DNA of 10,453 nucleotides from Solirubrobacterales bacterium (GCA_003244035.1 QHBV01000286.1:1139-11591); one strand, 5' to 3'; positions 1-7,320 are shown, counted from the stretch's first letter. Made by a program: numbers and translations. The notes: a model not told the origin generated them from the letters alone.

Positions 1-440
1 GGCCCGATCGCCACCGCAAGGCCCGTGATCGCCCCCCATGCGCCGAAGGCGGTTCCCCGCTCCCGGCCCTGGAAGGAGCTGCCGAGCAGCGCCAGCGAGG
101 TCGAGAACATCGCCGCCCCGCCCATGCCCTGCACTCCGCGCGCGAGGTTGAGCCACAGCGGGCTGGAGGCGAGCCCTGACAGCAGTGAGCCGGCGCTGAA
201 GATGACCAGCCCGATCATGAACACCCGGCGGCGACCGAACAGATCGGCCAGCGCCCCGGTCGTGAGCAGCAGCGCCGCGAGCACCAGCGCGTAGGCGTCC
301 ACGACCCACTGCAGATCGCTGAAGCTGGCCTTCAGCGACGTCTGAATCGCGGGCAGCGCGACGTTGACGATCGTAACGTCGAGCAGCAGCATGAAGGTGC
401 CGACGCACACCGCGATCAGGGTCCACCACTTGCGCTCCAT
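1..440 (-). CDS. MFS transporter, DHA2 (EmrB/QacA-like) drug exporter, N-terminal part
   Basis: This is the first 146 residues of an integral membrane transporter; the rest lies beyond the left edge. It begins MERKWWTLIAVCVGTFMLLL, a first transmembrane helix. It then shows the DHA2 signature LDVTIVNVALPAI (about residues 20-32), the loop motif A form GALADLFGRRR (62-72) between helices 2 and 3, and the helix-4 stretch RGVQGMGGAAMFSTSLALL (101-119). These motifs mark the 14-helix proton-coupled exporters of the EmrB/QacA group, which expel toxic or antibiotic-like compounds; the substrate cannot be read from this part. The start is the ATG at 440, supported by AGGGAG nine bases upstream. It follows cobQ on the same strand after 35 bases, so it is probably the last known member of the hyuA-hyuB-cobQ run. 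The family call is firm; the substrate and any link to cobalamin are unknown. Confidence 0.93.
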   Translation of the reverse strand, partial: MERKWWTLIAVCVGTFMLLLDVTIVNVALPAIQTSLKASFSDLQWVVDAYALVLAALLLTTGALADLFGRRRVFMIGLVIFSAGSLLSGLASSPLWLNLARGVQGMGGAAMFSTSLALLGSSFQGRERGTAFGAWGAITGLAVAIG

Positions 441-449
441 CAGAACCGA

Positions 450-458
450 CTCCCTTTC
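450..458 (-). promoter_or_regulatory. Shine-Dalgarno sequence of the MFS gene
   Basis: On the minus strand the sequence GAAAGGGAG ends nine bases before the ATG at 440, a normal ribosome-binding distance. It fixes the exporter start. It is also the clearest Shine-Dalgarno sequence in the window, in contrast to the apparently leaderless starts of hyuA, nadB and the deacetylase gene. Confidence 0.7.
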
Positions 459-475
459 GTGCCTGGCGACATGCC

Positions 476-1876
476 TCATCCAAGGCTACTCAACAGCGCG
501 GCCATGTCGAGATGCTGCTCGACGGCCTCGGCCAGCTCGTCGAACACCCGCTCGAGCGACCGTGCCGGGGCGCTGCCGAAGAGCACCCGGACGAGCTCGG
601 GCTGCTCGAACAGGCCGTGCAGGTAGATGCCGAGCACTGGTCCGTCGACGTACCCGAGCCCGCCGGGGAGCGCCTGCGCGATCGGGGCCGTGGCCCAGGT
701 CCGGCCGTGGCGGATCTGGTAGCCCGTCACCTGCTCGCCGCCGAGGGCGTCCCATGGCTCGGGCAGCAGGCGGAATCGCGTCGTGGTCCGCTCGGTCTGC
801 TTGGAGGGGGCGAACGCGGTGCGCAGCGGCAGCAGCCCGAGCCCGCCCGCACCGCCGCCCGCCGCCGTCTCCGCTTCGACGCTCTCGCCCAGCATCTGCA
901 ATCCCCCGCAGATCCCCAGCAGCGGCCGGCCGCTGCGCGCGCGCTCGCGCAGCGCGCCGGTCAGGCCGCTTCGCGCGAGCCACTCGAGGTCGGCGGTGAC
1001 GTGCTTCGAGCCAGGCAAGACGACGAGATCTGCGCCCTCGATCTGCTCGACCGCGGTGGCCCAGCGCACGTCGGCGACCTGCTCGAGCGCCTTGAACTCG
1101 TCGAGGTTCGACGCGGTCGGATAGCGAACGACGGCAACCGACTTACGGTCCGTTGCTCGCCGCGGGATCGCCGCCCCGTCCTCGTCGGGCAGGCCGTGCT
1201 CGAGCCACGGCAGCACCCCGAGCGTCGGCACCCCGGTCAGCGCTTGCAGCTGCTCGGGAGCCGGCGCCAGCAGCGACCGCTCGCCGCGGAACTTGTTGAG
1301 CACGAAGCCGGCGATCAGCGCGCGCTCATCGCCTGGCAACAGCGCCCAGGTGCCGTATAGGTGCGCAAATGCCCCGCCGCGGTCGATGTCGGCGACCAGC
1401 ACGACCCGTGCTCCGGCGGCCTTGGCCGTGCGCATATTGGCCAGGTCGGTGTCACGCAGGTTGATCTCGGCGGGGCTGCCCGCCCCTTCGAGCAGGATCA
1501 CGTCGTGCTCGGCCTGCAGGCCGCGGAGCGCCTCCTCGATCACGGGCCAGAGCCGTCCCGGGCGGGCTCGCCACGGCCGCCGGCTCAGCTCCCGGTCTGG
1601 CTTGCCGAGGACCACGACCTGGCTCTGGCTCTCGGCCTCCGGCTTGACCAGCACCGGGTTCATGCGTACATCGGGGGCCACCCCCGCGGCGAGCGCCTGC
1701 AGGTACTGCGCGGCTCCGATCTCGCCGCCCTCGACAACGCGCGCGTTGTTGGACATGTTCTGCGCCTTGAACGGCGCGACGTCGATCCCCCGGCGATGCA
1801 GCGCGCGGGCGAGCGCGGTCGTGAGCAGGCTCTTTCCGGCCCAGCTCGAGACGCCCTGCACCATCAGTGCGCTCAC
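476..1876 (-). CDS. cobQ: Cobyric acid synthase, glutamine-dependent (CobQ/CbiP)
   Basis: CobQ amidates the b, d, e and g carboxylates of adenosylcobyrinic a,c-diamide, using glutamine and ATP, in late cobalamin (vitamin B12) synthesis; it is cytoplasmic. The protein has 466 residues, a little short for the family (about 485-510). The N-terminal dethiobiotin-synthetase-like ATP domain has the modified P-loop GVSSWAGKS (8-16), FKAQNMSNNARV (36-47), MNPVLVKPE (72-80), LLEGAGSPAEINL (128-140) and VADIDRGGAF (161-170). The C-terminal class I glutamine amidotransferase domain has the nucleophile Cys323 in GICGGLQMLG, GYQIRHGRT (385-393), which corresponds to the family's GYEIHMGRT, and catalytic His420 in GIYLHGLF. 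I chose the GTG at 1876 because it overlaps the hyuB stop as GTGA and gives SALMVQG, the usual CobQ beginning; ATG at 1864 is the alternative. No other cobalamin gene lies in the window. The related GatD lacks this N-terminal domain, so the call is secure. Confidence 0.96.
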   Translation of the reverse strand: MSALMVQGVSSWAGKSLLTTALARALHRRGIDVAPFKAQNMSNNARVVEGGEIGAAQYLQALAAGVAPDVRMNPVLVKPEAESQSQVVVLGKPDRELSRRPWRARPGRLWPVIEEALRGLQAEHDVILLEGAGSPAEINLRDTDLANMRTAKAAGARVVLVADIDRGGAFAHLYGTWALLPGDERALIAGFVLNKFRGERSLLAPAPEQLQALTGVPTLGVLPWLEHGLPDEDGAAIPRRATDRKSVAVVRYPTASNLDEFKALEQVADVRWATAVEQIEGADLVVLPGSKHVTADLEWLARSGLTGALRERARSGRPLLGICGGLQMLGESVEAETAAGGGAGGLGLLPLRTAFAPSKQTERTTTRFRLLPEPWDALGGEQVTGYQIRHGRTWATAPIAQALPGGLGYVDGPVLGIYLHGLFEQPELVRVLFGSAPARSLERVFDELAEAVEQHLDMAALLSSLG

Positions 1877-3354
1877 GCCGGCTCGCCGTACCCGCCCCCG
1901 CCCGGGGTCTCGATCCGCAGGCGCTGTCCGGGTTCCAGCGTGCCGGTCGCCTTCGCCGGCAGCTCCACCCCGTCGAGCAGGTTGCGTCCGAGCGCTCCCG
2001 GCTCGCCGCCGCCGGCTCCCGGCGGTGGGTGACGCCGGCGCTCGGTGAGCAGCGAGAAGCGCAGCGGCGCAAGCGCCTCCAGCTCGCGGATCACGCCATC
2101 GCCGCCGCGAAACCGTCCGGCGCCGCCGGAGCCGCGGCGCAGCGCGTACTCGATCATCCGCAATGGAAACTCCTGCTCGAGCGCCTCGATCGGCGTGTTC
2201 AGCGTGTTGCTCATCGCGACGTGAACACCGCTCGGACCGTCGGCATCGGGACAGGCGCCCTGCCCGCCGCCGATCGTCTCGTAGTACACGACATCGTCGC
2301 TGCCGATCACCACGTTGTTCATCGTCCCCTGCCCGAGCGCCCGCCCGAACGCCGCCAGGACCACGTCGGCCACGCGGGAGGAAGTCTCGACGTTGCCGCC
2401 CACGACCGCGGCAGGGGCCCTCGCGTTCAGCAGGCACCCCTCCGGGGCGTGCACCTCGATCGGCCGGTACGCCCCCGCGCTTGGGGGGATGTCCGGGTCG
2501 GTGAGGACGCGCACCGCGAAGTAGCAGGCCGATCGCGTCACCGCCAGCGGGCAGTTGAGGTTGCCCTCGTGCTGCGGGGTGGTGCCCGTGAAGTCGAGCG
2601 CGATCCGGTCGCCGGTGACGGTGGCCTTCAGCGCGATTGGGAGGTCGCCTTCCCGGGCTTCGAGCACGTCCCGAGCGGTCCGGGTGCCGTCCGCAACCGA
2701 GCTCAAACAGGCGCGGGTGCGCCGCTCGGCGTAGTCGAGCACCTCGGCGAAAGCGGCGCTCAGCGTCTCGCGGCCGGCGCGCGTGCGCAGCTCTCCCGTC
2801 CGCCGCGCGCCGATCCGCCCGGCCGCGAGTTGGGCGCGGAGATCGGCGCGGCGTTGGTCGGGCTGGCGCATCTGCGCGCTCAGCTCGGCGATCGCGTCGT
2901 CGTCGAGCACCCGCGGCTCGATCACCACTCCCTCGTCGGCGAGCGTGCGGCTGTCGGCCGGCATCGAGCCGGGGGTCGGGCCGCCGACGTCGGCGTGGTG
3001 GGCACGGTTGGCCGCGAACGCGATCAGCTCGCGATCCGCGAACACGGGTGTGATCACGGTGATGTCCGGGAGGTGGGTGCCGCCCCGGTAGGGGTCGTTG
3101 AGGATCCACGAGCGCTCGGGCGCGTGGTCCTCGCCGAGCACCGCCGCGACCGCCGCCGGCATCGCCCCGAGGTGGACCGGGATGTGCTCGGCCTGCATCA
3201 CCATCTCCCCATGGCGGTCGAACAGCGCGGTCGAGGCGTCGCGGCGTTCCTTGATATTGGCCGAGTGCGCCGAGCGGATCAGGACCGCTCCCATCTCCTC
3301 GCAGATCGCGCGCAGGGCGCCGGTCAGGACCTGGAGCTCGACTGGATCGATCAT
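1873..3354 (-). CDS. Hydantoinase B/oxoprolinase family protein (HyuB-like)
   Basis: A 493-residue cytoplasmic enzyme subunit of the HyuB family. With HyuA, such proteins perform ATP-dependent opening of a cyclic amide (5-oxoproline, N-methylhydantoin) or ATP-dependent carboxylation of a ketone (acetone and acetophenone carboxylases). Typical features are IKERRDASTALFD (34-46) followed by EHIPVHLGAM (56-65), NDPYRGGTHLPDIT (86-99), RAHHADVGG (117-125), LDFTGTTPQHEGNLNCPLA in the middle, and the glycine-rich end TPGGGGYGEPA. The start is the ATG at 3354, which overlaps the hyuA stop as ATGA; the upstream extension of the same frame reads into hyuA and is not expected to be translated. The stop overlaps the cobQ GTG, so the three genes are probably translationally coupled. 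The substrate is not identifiable from sequence alone. No gamma subunit of an acetone carboxylase is present, which favours an amide hydrolase over acetone carboxylase. Confidence 0.93.
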   Translation of the reverse strand: MIDPVELQVLTGALRAICEEMGAVLIRSAHSANIKERRDASTALFDRHGEMVMQAEHIPVHLGAMPAAVAAVLGEDHAPERSWILNDPYRGGTHLPDITVITPVFADRELIAFAANRAHHADVGGPTPGSMPADSRTLADEGVVIEPRVLDDDAIAELSAQMRQPDQRRADLRAQLAAGRIGARRTGELRTRAGRETLSAAFAEVLDYAERRTRACLSSVADGTRTARDVLEAREGDLPIALKATVTGDRIALDFTGTTPQHEGNLNCPLAVTRSACYFAVRVLTDPDIPPSAGAYRPIEVHAPEGCLLNARAPAAVVGGNVETSSRVADVVLAAFGRALGQGTMNNVVIGSDDVVYYETIGGGQGACPDADGPSGVHVAMSNTLNTPIEALEQEFPLRMIEYALRRGSGGAGRFRGGDGVIRELEALAPLRFSLLTERRRHPPPGAGGGEPGALGRNLLDGVELPAKATGTLEPGQRLRIETPGGGGYGEPA

Positions 3355-5279
3355 TTCACTCGCGTCAGTCGGATCGTGCCGTTCTCGTCGGCCTCGCCGG
3401 ACCACCCGTCTGGGACCAGCAGCGTCGATTCGGGAAGCTCGACCACAGCAGGTCCCTCGATTACGACGCCCGGGCCAGGCTCGCCACCAGGCCCAGCATC
3501 CGCCAGCGAGACGTCCTGGCCCGGGACGGTCGCGCTCACCCTGATCGTGACCAGCTCGAGTGCCTGCTCGGGGTCGCTGTAGCCGTAGCGCTCCTCGTGC
3601 TCGGCTTCGAAGGCCGCGCGCAACTCGCGGGGCTCGGGCCGTGTGCCGGCTTGGATCGGCAGCTCGAACGCCTGGCCTCGGTAGCGCAGCTCGTAGGTGA
3701 TGCTCAGCTGCGCGCCGGAATCGCCGGCGGCGCCCAGCCCGCGGCGGGCGAGCTCGGCGAGCTCCGCGACGCTCTCGGCGATCCCCTCGGCGCTGAGCGC
3801 CTCGCCGCTGAGCAGCACGCTGCGCTGGGCGTCTCGCCGGCGCGGCGAAACTACCAGTCCGAGCGCCGCCAGCACCCCCGACGCGCGGGGGCAGAGGATC
3901 GTCTCGATCCCCAGCTCATCCGCGATCGCCGCGGCGTGCAGCGGCCCGGCACCCCCGAAGGCCAGCAGGGCGCAGCGGCGCGGGTCGATCCCGCGCTCGA
4001 CGGTTACCACCCGCAACGCCCTGACCATCTCCGCGTTGGCGACCCGGACGATGCCCTCGGCGCACGCACGCGGTTCGAGTCCGAGCTGGTCGGCGAGCTG
4101 TGCGATCGCGTCCCCTGCCGCCTCGCCGTCGAGCGAGATCCCGCCGGCGAGCGGCGCGTCCTTGTGCAGATAGCCGAGCACGAGGTTGGCGTCGGTGACG
4201 GTTGGCTCCTCGCCGCCGCGGCCGTAGCACGCCGGCCCCGGATCGGCTCCCGCCGAGCGTGGCCCGACCCGCAGCGCCCCGCCGGGGTCGCGCCACGCGA
4301 TCGACCCGCCGCCGGCGCCGACGGTGTGGACGGCGAGCATCGGCAGCGCCAGCGGGCGACCCGCGATCTCGCCGGCGCCGCGCTCCTGCACGGCTCCGTC
4401 CTGCACGACGCAGACATCGCAGGAGGTTCCGCCCATGTCGAAGCAGAGCGCGTCGGTCGCCCCCGCCGCACGGGCGACGAAGGCCGCGCCCGCTGCCCCG
4501 GCGGCCGGCCCCGAGAGCACGGTCAAAGCGGCGTGTCGGGCGGCGGTCTCAAGGTCGGTCAGGCCTCCGTTGGACTGCATGATCGCCGGTTCGGGCAGGT
4601 GCGCTTCCCGGCAGCGCCCCAGCAGCCGCCCCAGGTAGCCCGCGAGCAGGGGGGACAGGGCCGCGTCGACCTCGGTGGTCGCGGCGCGCTCGTACTCGCG
4701 GAACGTCCCGACGACCTCGTGCGAGAGCGAGACGTGAGCGTGTGGCAGCGCTCGCGCGAGGGCCTCGCCGATCGCGAGCTCGTGCTCCGGGTGGCGGTAG
4801 GAGTGCAGCAGCACGACCGCCACCGACTCCGGCTCAGCGGCCGCCACCCGCGTCGAGAGCTCCTGCGCGCGGTCGGCGTCGAGCTGGGCGAGCGGCCCGT
4901 CTGGACCCATCCGCTCCTGCGCGCCGAAGCGCAGCTGGTCGGGCACCAGCGGGGCTGGTCGCGCCGTGCACAGGCGATAGAGCTCGGCGCGGTTCTGGCG
5001 GCCGAGCGCGACCACGTCCGTGACTCCGGCGGTCGCGACCAGCGCCGTCCGTGCGCCACGGCCCTCGAGCAGCGCATTGGTCGCGACGGTCATCCCGTGC
5101 GAGAACGCGATGATCTCCTCGGGGCCGCGCCCGGCCCGCTGCAGCACGGACTCGACCGCGGCGAGCACACCGCGCGACTGGTCCCCGGGAGTGGTCGGGG
5201 ACTTGGCCGTGACCAGCCGGCCGTCGAATGCGAGCACCGCGTCGGTAAAGGTCCCGCCGACGTCGACGCCGAGGAGCAT
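3351..5279 (-). CDS. Hydantoinase A/oxoprolinase family protein (HyuA-like)
   Basis: A 642-residue protein of normal length for the family and the ATP-binding partner of the adjacent HyuB-like subunit. It has the ASKHA (sugar kinase/actin/Hsp70) fold signatures in order: phosphate-1 loop GVDVGGTFTDAV (4-15), HGMTVATNALLEGRGA (61-76), SNGGL (236-240), SGPAAGAAGAA (256-266), phosphate-2 motif CFDMGGTSCDV (279-289), the glycine-rich GAGGGSIAW (321-329), and RGIDPRRCALLAFGGAGPLH (429-448). The C-terminal part (about 490-642) matches the usual HyuA tail with YELRYRGQAFEL (529-540). The ATG at 5279 puts MLLGVDVGGTFTDA at the very N-terminus, as expected. There is no good Shine-Dalgarno sequence, but a TAACGT hexamer six bases upstream suggests leaderless translation. 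The pair could be a 5-oxoprolinase, hydantoinase or carboxylase; I cannot separate these. Fusion to HyuB, as in eukaryotic oxoprolinase, is absent. Confidence 0.94.
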   Translation of the reverse strand: MLLGVDVGGTFTDAVLAFDGRLVTAKSPTTPGDQSRGVLAAVESVLQRAGRGPEEIIAFSHGMTVATNALLEGRGARTALVATAGVTDVVALGRQNRAELYRLCTARPAPLVPDQLRFGAQERMGPDGPLAQLDADRAQELSTRVAAAEPESVAVVLLHSYRHPEHELAIGEALARALPHAHVSLSHEVVGTFREYERAATTEVDAALSPLLAGYLGRLLGRCREAHLPEPAIMQSNGGLTDLETAARHAALTVLSGPAAGAAGAAFVARAAGATDALCFDMGGTSCDVCVVQDGAVQERGAGEIAGRPLALPMLAVHTVGAGGGSIAWRDPGGALRVGPRSAGADPGPACYGRGGEEPTVTDANLVLGYLHKDAPLAGGISLDGEAAGDAIAQLADQLGLEPRACAEGIVRVANAEMVRALRVVTVERGIDPRRCALLAFGGAGPLHAAAIADELGIETILCPRASGVLAALGLVVSPRRRDAQRSVLLSGEALSAEGIAESVAELAELARRGLGAAGDSGAQLSITYELRYRGQAFELPIQAGTRPEPRELRAAFEAEHEERYGYSDPEQALELVTIRVSATVPGQDVSLADAGPGGEPGPGVVIEGPAVVELPESTLLVPDGWSGEADENGTIRLTRVK

Positions 5280-5285
5280 GGCGCG

Positions 5286-5291
5286 ACGTTA
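5286..5291 (-). promoter_or_regulatory. Possible -10 element of a leaderless hyuA transcript
   Basis: On the minus strand TAACGT (form TANNNT) is followed by six bases and then the hyuA ATG at 5279. This is the spacing known for leaderless actinobacterial transcripts. No convincing -35 is seen 16-18 bases upstream, where the hairpin at 5305-5324 lies. The call rests on the hexamer and the lack of a ribosome-binding site. Confidence 0.35.
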
Positions 5292-5304
5292 CAAGCACAC
5301 ACAA

Positions 5305-5324
5305 GGGCCCGCGAACGCGGGCCC
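5305..5324 (-). terminator. Strong hairpin after the 141-residue gene, just before hyuA
   Basis: A perfect 9-base inverted repeat, GGGCCCGCG and CGCGGGCCC, is separated by two bases. On the minus strand it lies 10 bases after the stop of the 5335-5760 gene and is followed by TTGTGTGTGCTTG, a poor but U-enriched tail. It is best read as the terminator of that gene. It ends only 25 bases before the hyuA start, so incomplete termination could also feed the hyuA run. Confidence 0.6.
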
Positions 5325-5334
5325 CATAAAACCC

Positions 5335-5760
5335 CTACGCCGCGAGCTGCTCTTCGGTGTCCGCGAGGTGCTGGTGGGAGGGGCAGTAGCCGTTGTGGGG
5401 CAGCGGCATGCGCTGACATGGCGTCCCCTTGCGGGTGCTGGCGCGGCACTGCAGCGGGTTGCCGTAGATGTCGTAGCCGTTCTGCGGCTGGCGGCGCAGG
5501 AGCTCGTCGGCGAAGCCGAGGTAGCGCTCGATCACGCGCAGCACGTGCGGCTGGGAGGCCATCGGGAAGTAGGCCCGTACGTCACCGAACAGCGTGCGCG
5601 CCGGTTTGGCGAAGTAGTGGCGGTCGGTCGCCAGCCGCTCGATCGCAGCCTCGCATGCGCGCAGGACCCGCTCGTGGTTGGCGCGCGGGTCGAGGCCGTG
5701 CCGATCCTCGACGATCTGGGACGAGAGCTCCCGGTAGATGGCGCGGCTGAACCGGTACAT
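5335..5760 (-). CDS. Conserved hypothetical protein with C-terminal Cys/His cluster
   Basis: A 141-residue soluble protein of unknown function. The first 90 residues (MYRFSRAIYRELSSQIVEDR onward) look helical and rich in Arg, Glu and aromatic residues, with no signal peptide or membrane segment. The C-terminal part has CRASTRKGTPCQRMPLPHNG (104-123) followed by YCPSHQ, that is C-x10-C-x13-C-x2-H counted from the sequence. The pattern C-x-A-x-T-x2-G-x-PC with a later C-x2-H resembles the small Cys/His motif of HGGXG-type proteins often seen in phage and other actinobacterial proteins, and it may bind zinc. I recall similar MYRFSRAIYREL proteins from Thermoleophilia, but this is memory, not a search. 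The ATG at 5760 has no close ribosome-binding site (AGGCGAG is 18 bases away), so the start is less certain than the frame. A perfect 6-base inverted repeat (5765-5770 and 5774-5779) lies immediately upstream. Confidence 0.8.
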   Translation of the reverse strand: MYRFSRAIYRELSSQIVEDRHGLDPRANHERVLRACEAAIERLATDRHYFAKPARTLFGDVRAYFPMASQPHVLRVIERYLGFADELLRRQPQNGYDIYGNPLQCRASTRKGTPCQRMPLPHNGYCPSHQHLADTEEQLAA

Positions 5761-5794
5761 GCCGGCGCGAGTGTCGCGCTCGCCTGTGAAGTCC

Positions 5795-5837
5795 GGGCGG
5801 TCGCGCGTATTAACCGCCCATTAAGCCGAAAGGCGGT
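5795..5837. repeat. Three alternating copies of GGCGGT/ACCGCC between nadB and the hypothetical gene
   Basis: The plus strand reads GGGCGGT (5795-5801), ACCGCCC (5813-5819) and GGCGGT (5832-5837). Centres are about 18 bases apart and orientation alternates. On the minus strand the middle copy can pair with either outer copy, so two mutually exclusive hairpins are possible. Two ATTAA copies (5809-5813 and 5820-5824) flank the middle copy and are the most AT-rich spot nearby. The region lies after the nadB stop and before the 5760 start, so it may hold the nadB terminator, a promoter, or operator sites. Confidence 0.45.
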
Positions 5838-5845
5838 GCGTTGCG

Positions 5846-7306
5846 CTACGACCACTGCGCGAAGCCGACCTCACCGTCCTGCCCGATCGTCACATGCACG
5901 CCGTCGAGCTTGGGGTCGGCAGACGGGCAGTCACGTCGCTGGTGTGCGCCGCGACTCTCGGCCCGGGCGAGCGCGGAGCGTGCGATCAGGCGCACGAGCG
6001 AGTGCGGGTCCTCGCTCAGCTGCTGCAATCCCTCGGCGTCGCGCTCGATGCCCGCGTATCGCCACAACGCCTGCCGACTCTCGATTCTCAGCGGGGGCGA
6101 GTCCGCGCTCGGCGGCGGCTGGGGGCTCGCCGCCGAGCGCACCGGCGCTGCGGGCTCCCGCACTGCCGCGCGCGCGGCTCGCGCGCCGAACACGAAGCAC
6201 TCGGTGAGCGAGTTCGAGGCGAGCCGGTTGGCGCCGTGCACGCCGGTGCACGCGCATTCCCCGACCGCGTACAGCCCCGGCAGGCTGGCGCGGCCGTGCA
6301 GGTCGGTCGCGATTCCCCCCATCATGTAGTGGGCCGCCGGGGCGACCGGAACGAGCTCGTGCTTGGGATCGATCCCGGCACGGCGCAGCTCGGAGGCGAC
6401 GTTCGGGAACAGCGCGGGGTCGACCGCGCGCATGTCGAGGCCGACCGAGGCGGCCCCGGTCAGCGCCATCTGGCGCGCGACCGCGCGCGCCACCTCGTCG
6501 CGGGGGGCGAGCTCGTCGACGAATCGCGCCCCGCCGGCGTCGAGGAGCAGCGCACCCTCCCCGCGGACGGCCTCGGTGACCAGGAACCCGTCGGCCCCGT
6601 TGGACGCCGCGAGGGCCGTCGGGTGAAACTGCACCAGCTCGAGGTCGGCGAGCGTCGCCCCCGCCTGGGACGCGAGCAGGAGGCCTCCCCCGGTCGCGCC
6701 AGGAGGGTTGGTCGTGCGCGAGAACAGCGCCGCCGCCCCTCCGGTGGCGAGCACGGTGGCGTCGGTGAGGATCTCGTGGCCGTCCTCGAGCTGGATTCCG
6801 GCGCAGTGGTCGTGCGCGAGCAGCAGTGCTGTCACTCGGCGGCGCTCCAGCACTTCGATCCACGGATCCTCCCCGACGAGCGCGGTCAGGCTCCTGACCA
6901 GGCGCCGCCCGGTCGCGGCGCCGCCCGCGTGCACGATCCGGCGCGTGCTGTGGCCGCCCTCGAGCCCGAGCGCCAGGCTGCCGTCGCCTTCGGTGTCAAA
7001 GCGCACGCCGAGGCGCTCGAGATCCGCCACCGCCGCCGGCGCCTGCTCGCACAGGTTCCGCGCCGCTGACGTCCGCACGCAGCGGCGCCCGGCGACGATC
7101 GTGTCGGTCAGATGTCGCTCGGGGCTGTCCTGCGCCGAGATCGCGGCGGCGAGCCCGCCCTGCGCCCGCCAGCTCGAGGACTCGGCCAGCGGCGTGGCCG
7201 AGACGAGTGTGACGCGTGCCCCTTCGCGGGCGGCGCAGAGCGCCGTGTACAGACCGGCGGCGCCGGCGCCGACGACGGCCAGGTGGCTGCGCTCCGAGCC
7301 CCGCAA
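5846..7306 (-). CDS. nadB: L-aspartate oxidase
   Basis: NadB is a cytoplasmic FAD enzyme that oxidises L-aspartate to iminoaspartate, with oxygen or fumarate as acceptor; NadA then makes quinolinate for NAD synthesis. The 486-residue protein has the dinucleotide-binding loop VVGAGAAGLYTA (11-22), SSSWRAQGGLAAAI (43-56), HSTRRIVHAGGAATGRRL (119-136), VQFHPTAL (225-232, His228), LAPRDEVARAVARQ (266-279, with the catalytic-type Arg274), AAHYMMGGIATD (324-335) and GVHGANRLASNSL (355-367). The C-terminal helical part has ALARAESRGAHQRRD (446-459) and is somewhat shorter than in the roughly 530-residue enzymes. It belongs to the same superfamily as succinate dehydrogenase/fumarate reductase flavoproteins, but the SRGAH tail favours NadB. 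The frame has no ATG or GTG before the FAD loop, so TTG at 7306 is the likely start, with no Shine-Dalgarno sequence. nadA and nadC are not in the window. Confidence 0.95.
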   Translation of the reverse strand: MRGSERSHLAVVGAGAAGLYTALCAAREGARVTLVSATPLAESSSWRAQGGLAAAISAQDSPERHLTDTIVAGRRCVRTSAARNLCEQAPAAVADLERLGVRFDTEGDGSLALGLEGGHSTRRIVHAGGAATGRRLVRSLTALVGEDPWIEVLERRRVTALLLAHDHCAGIQLEDGHEILTDATVLATGGAAALFSRTTNPPGATGGGLLLASQAGATLADLELVQFHPTALAASNGADGFLVTEAVRGEGALLLDAGGARFVDELAPRDEVARAVARQMALTGAASVGLDMRAVDPALFPNVASELRRAGIDPKHELVPVAPAAHYMMGGIATDLHGRASLPGLYAVGECACTGVHGANRLASNSLTECFVFGARAARAAVREPAAPVRSAASPQPPPSADSPPLRIESRQALWRYAGIERDAEGLQQLSEDPHSLVRLIARSALARAESRGAHQRRDCPSADPKLDGVHVTIGQDGEVGFAQWS

Positions 7307-7313
7307 GGCCCGG

Positions 7314-7320
7314 TACGGTA
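7314..7320. promoter_or_regulatory. Overlapping divergent -10 elements for nadB and the deacetylase
   Basis: The 20-base gap between the two starts contains TACGGTA. On the plus strand TACGGT (7314-7319) lies seven bases before the ATG at 7327. On the minus strand TACCGT (7320-7315) lies eight bases before the TTG at 7306. Both fit the TANNNT -10 consensus and leaderless spacing, and both genes lack a Shine-Dalgarno sequence. The two hexamers share five base pairs, so polymerase could occupy only one direction at a time. No clear -35 is visible on either side. Confidence 0.5.

Noticed and set aside
1877..3109. Open frame extending cobQ upstream on the minus strand
   Set aside because: It runs in another frame through hyuB, whose translation has clear family motifs. 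The extension is Arg/Pro-rich without motifs, and the GTGA overlap at 1873-1876 gives a good cobQ start.
5280..5334. Cobalamin riboswitch ahead of the run containing cobQ
   Set aside because: The gap is only 55 bases and holds a simple hairpin; there is no room for the roughly 200-base cobalamin aptamer.
1867..5750. Long plus-strand open frames (571 and 717 codons) opposite hyuB and hyuA
   Set aside because: They are antisense to genes with unmistakable motifs, are rich in Arg, Gly and Ala, and lack recognisable domains. Long antisense frames are expected at this GC content.
5894..7069. Plus-strand open frame opposite nadB
   Set aside because: It is a shadow of nadB with biased composition and no domain.
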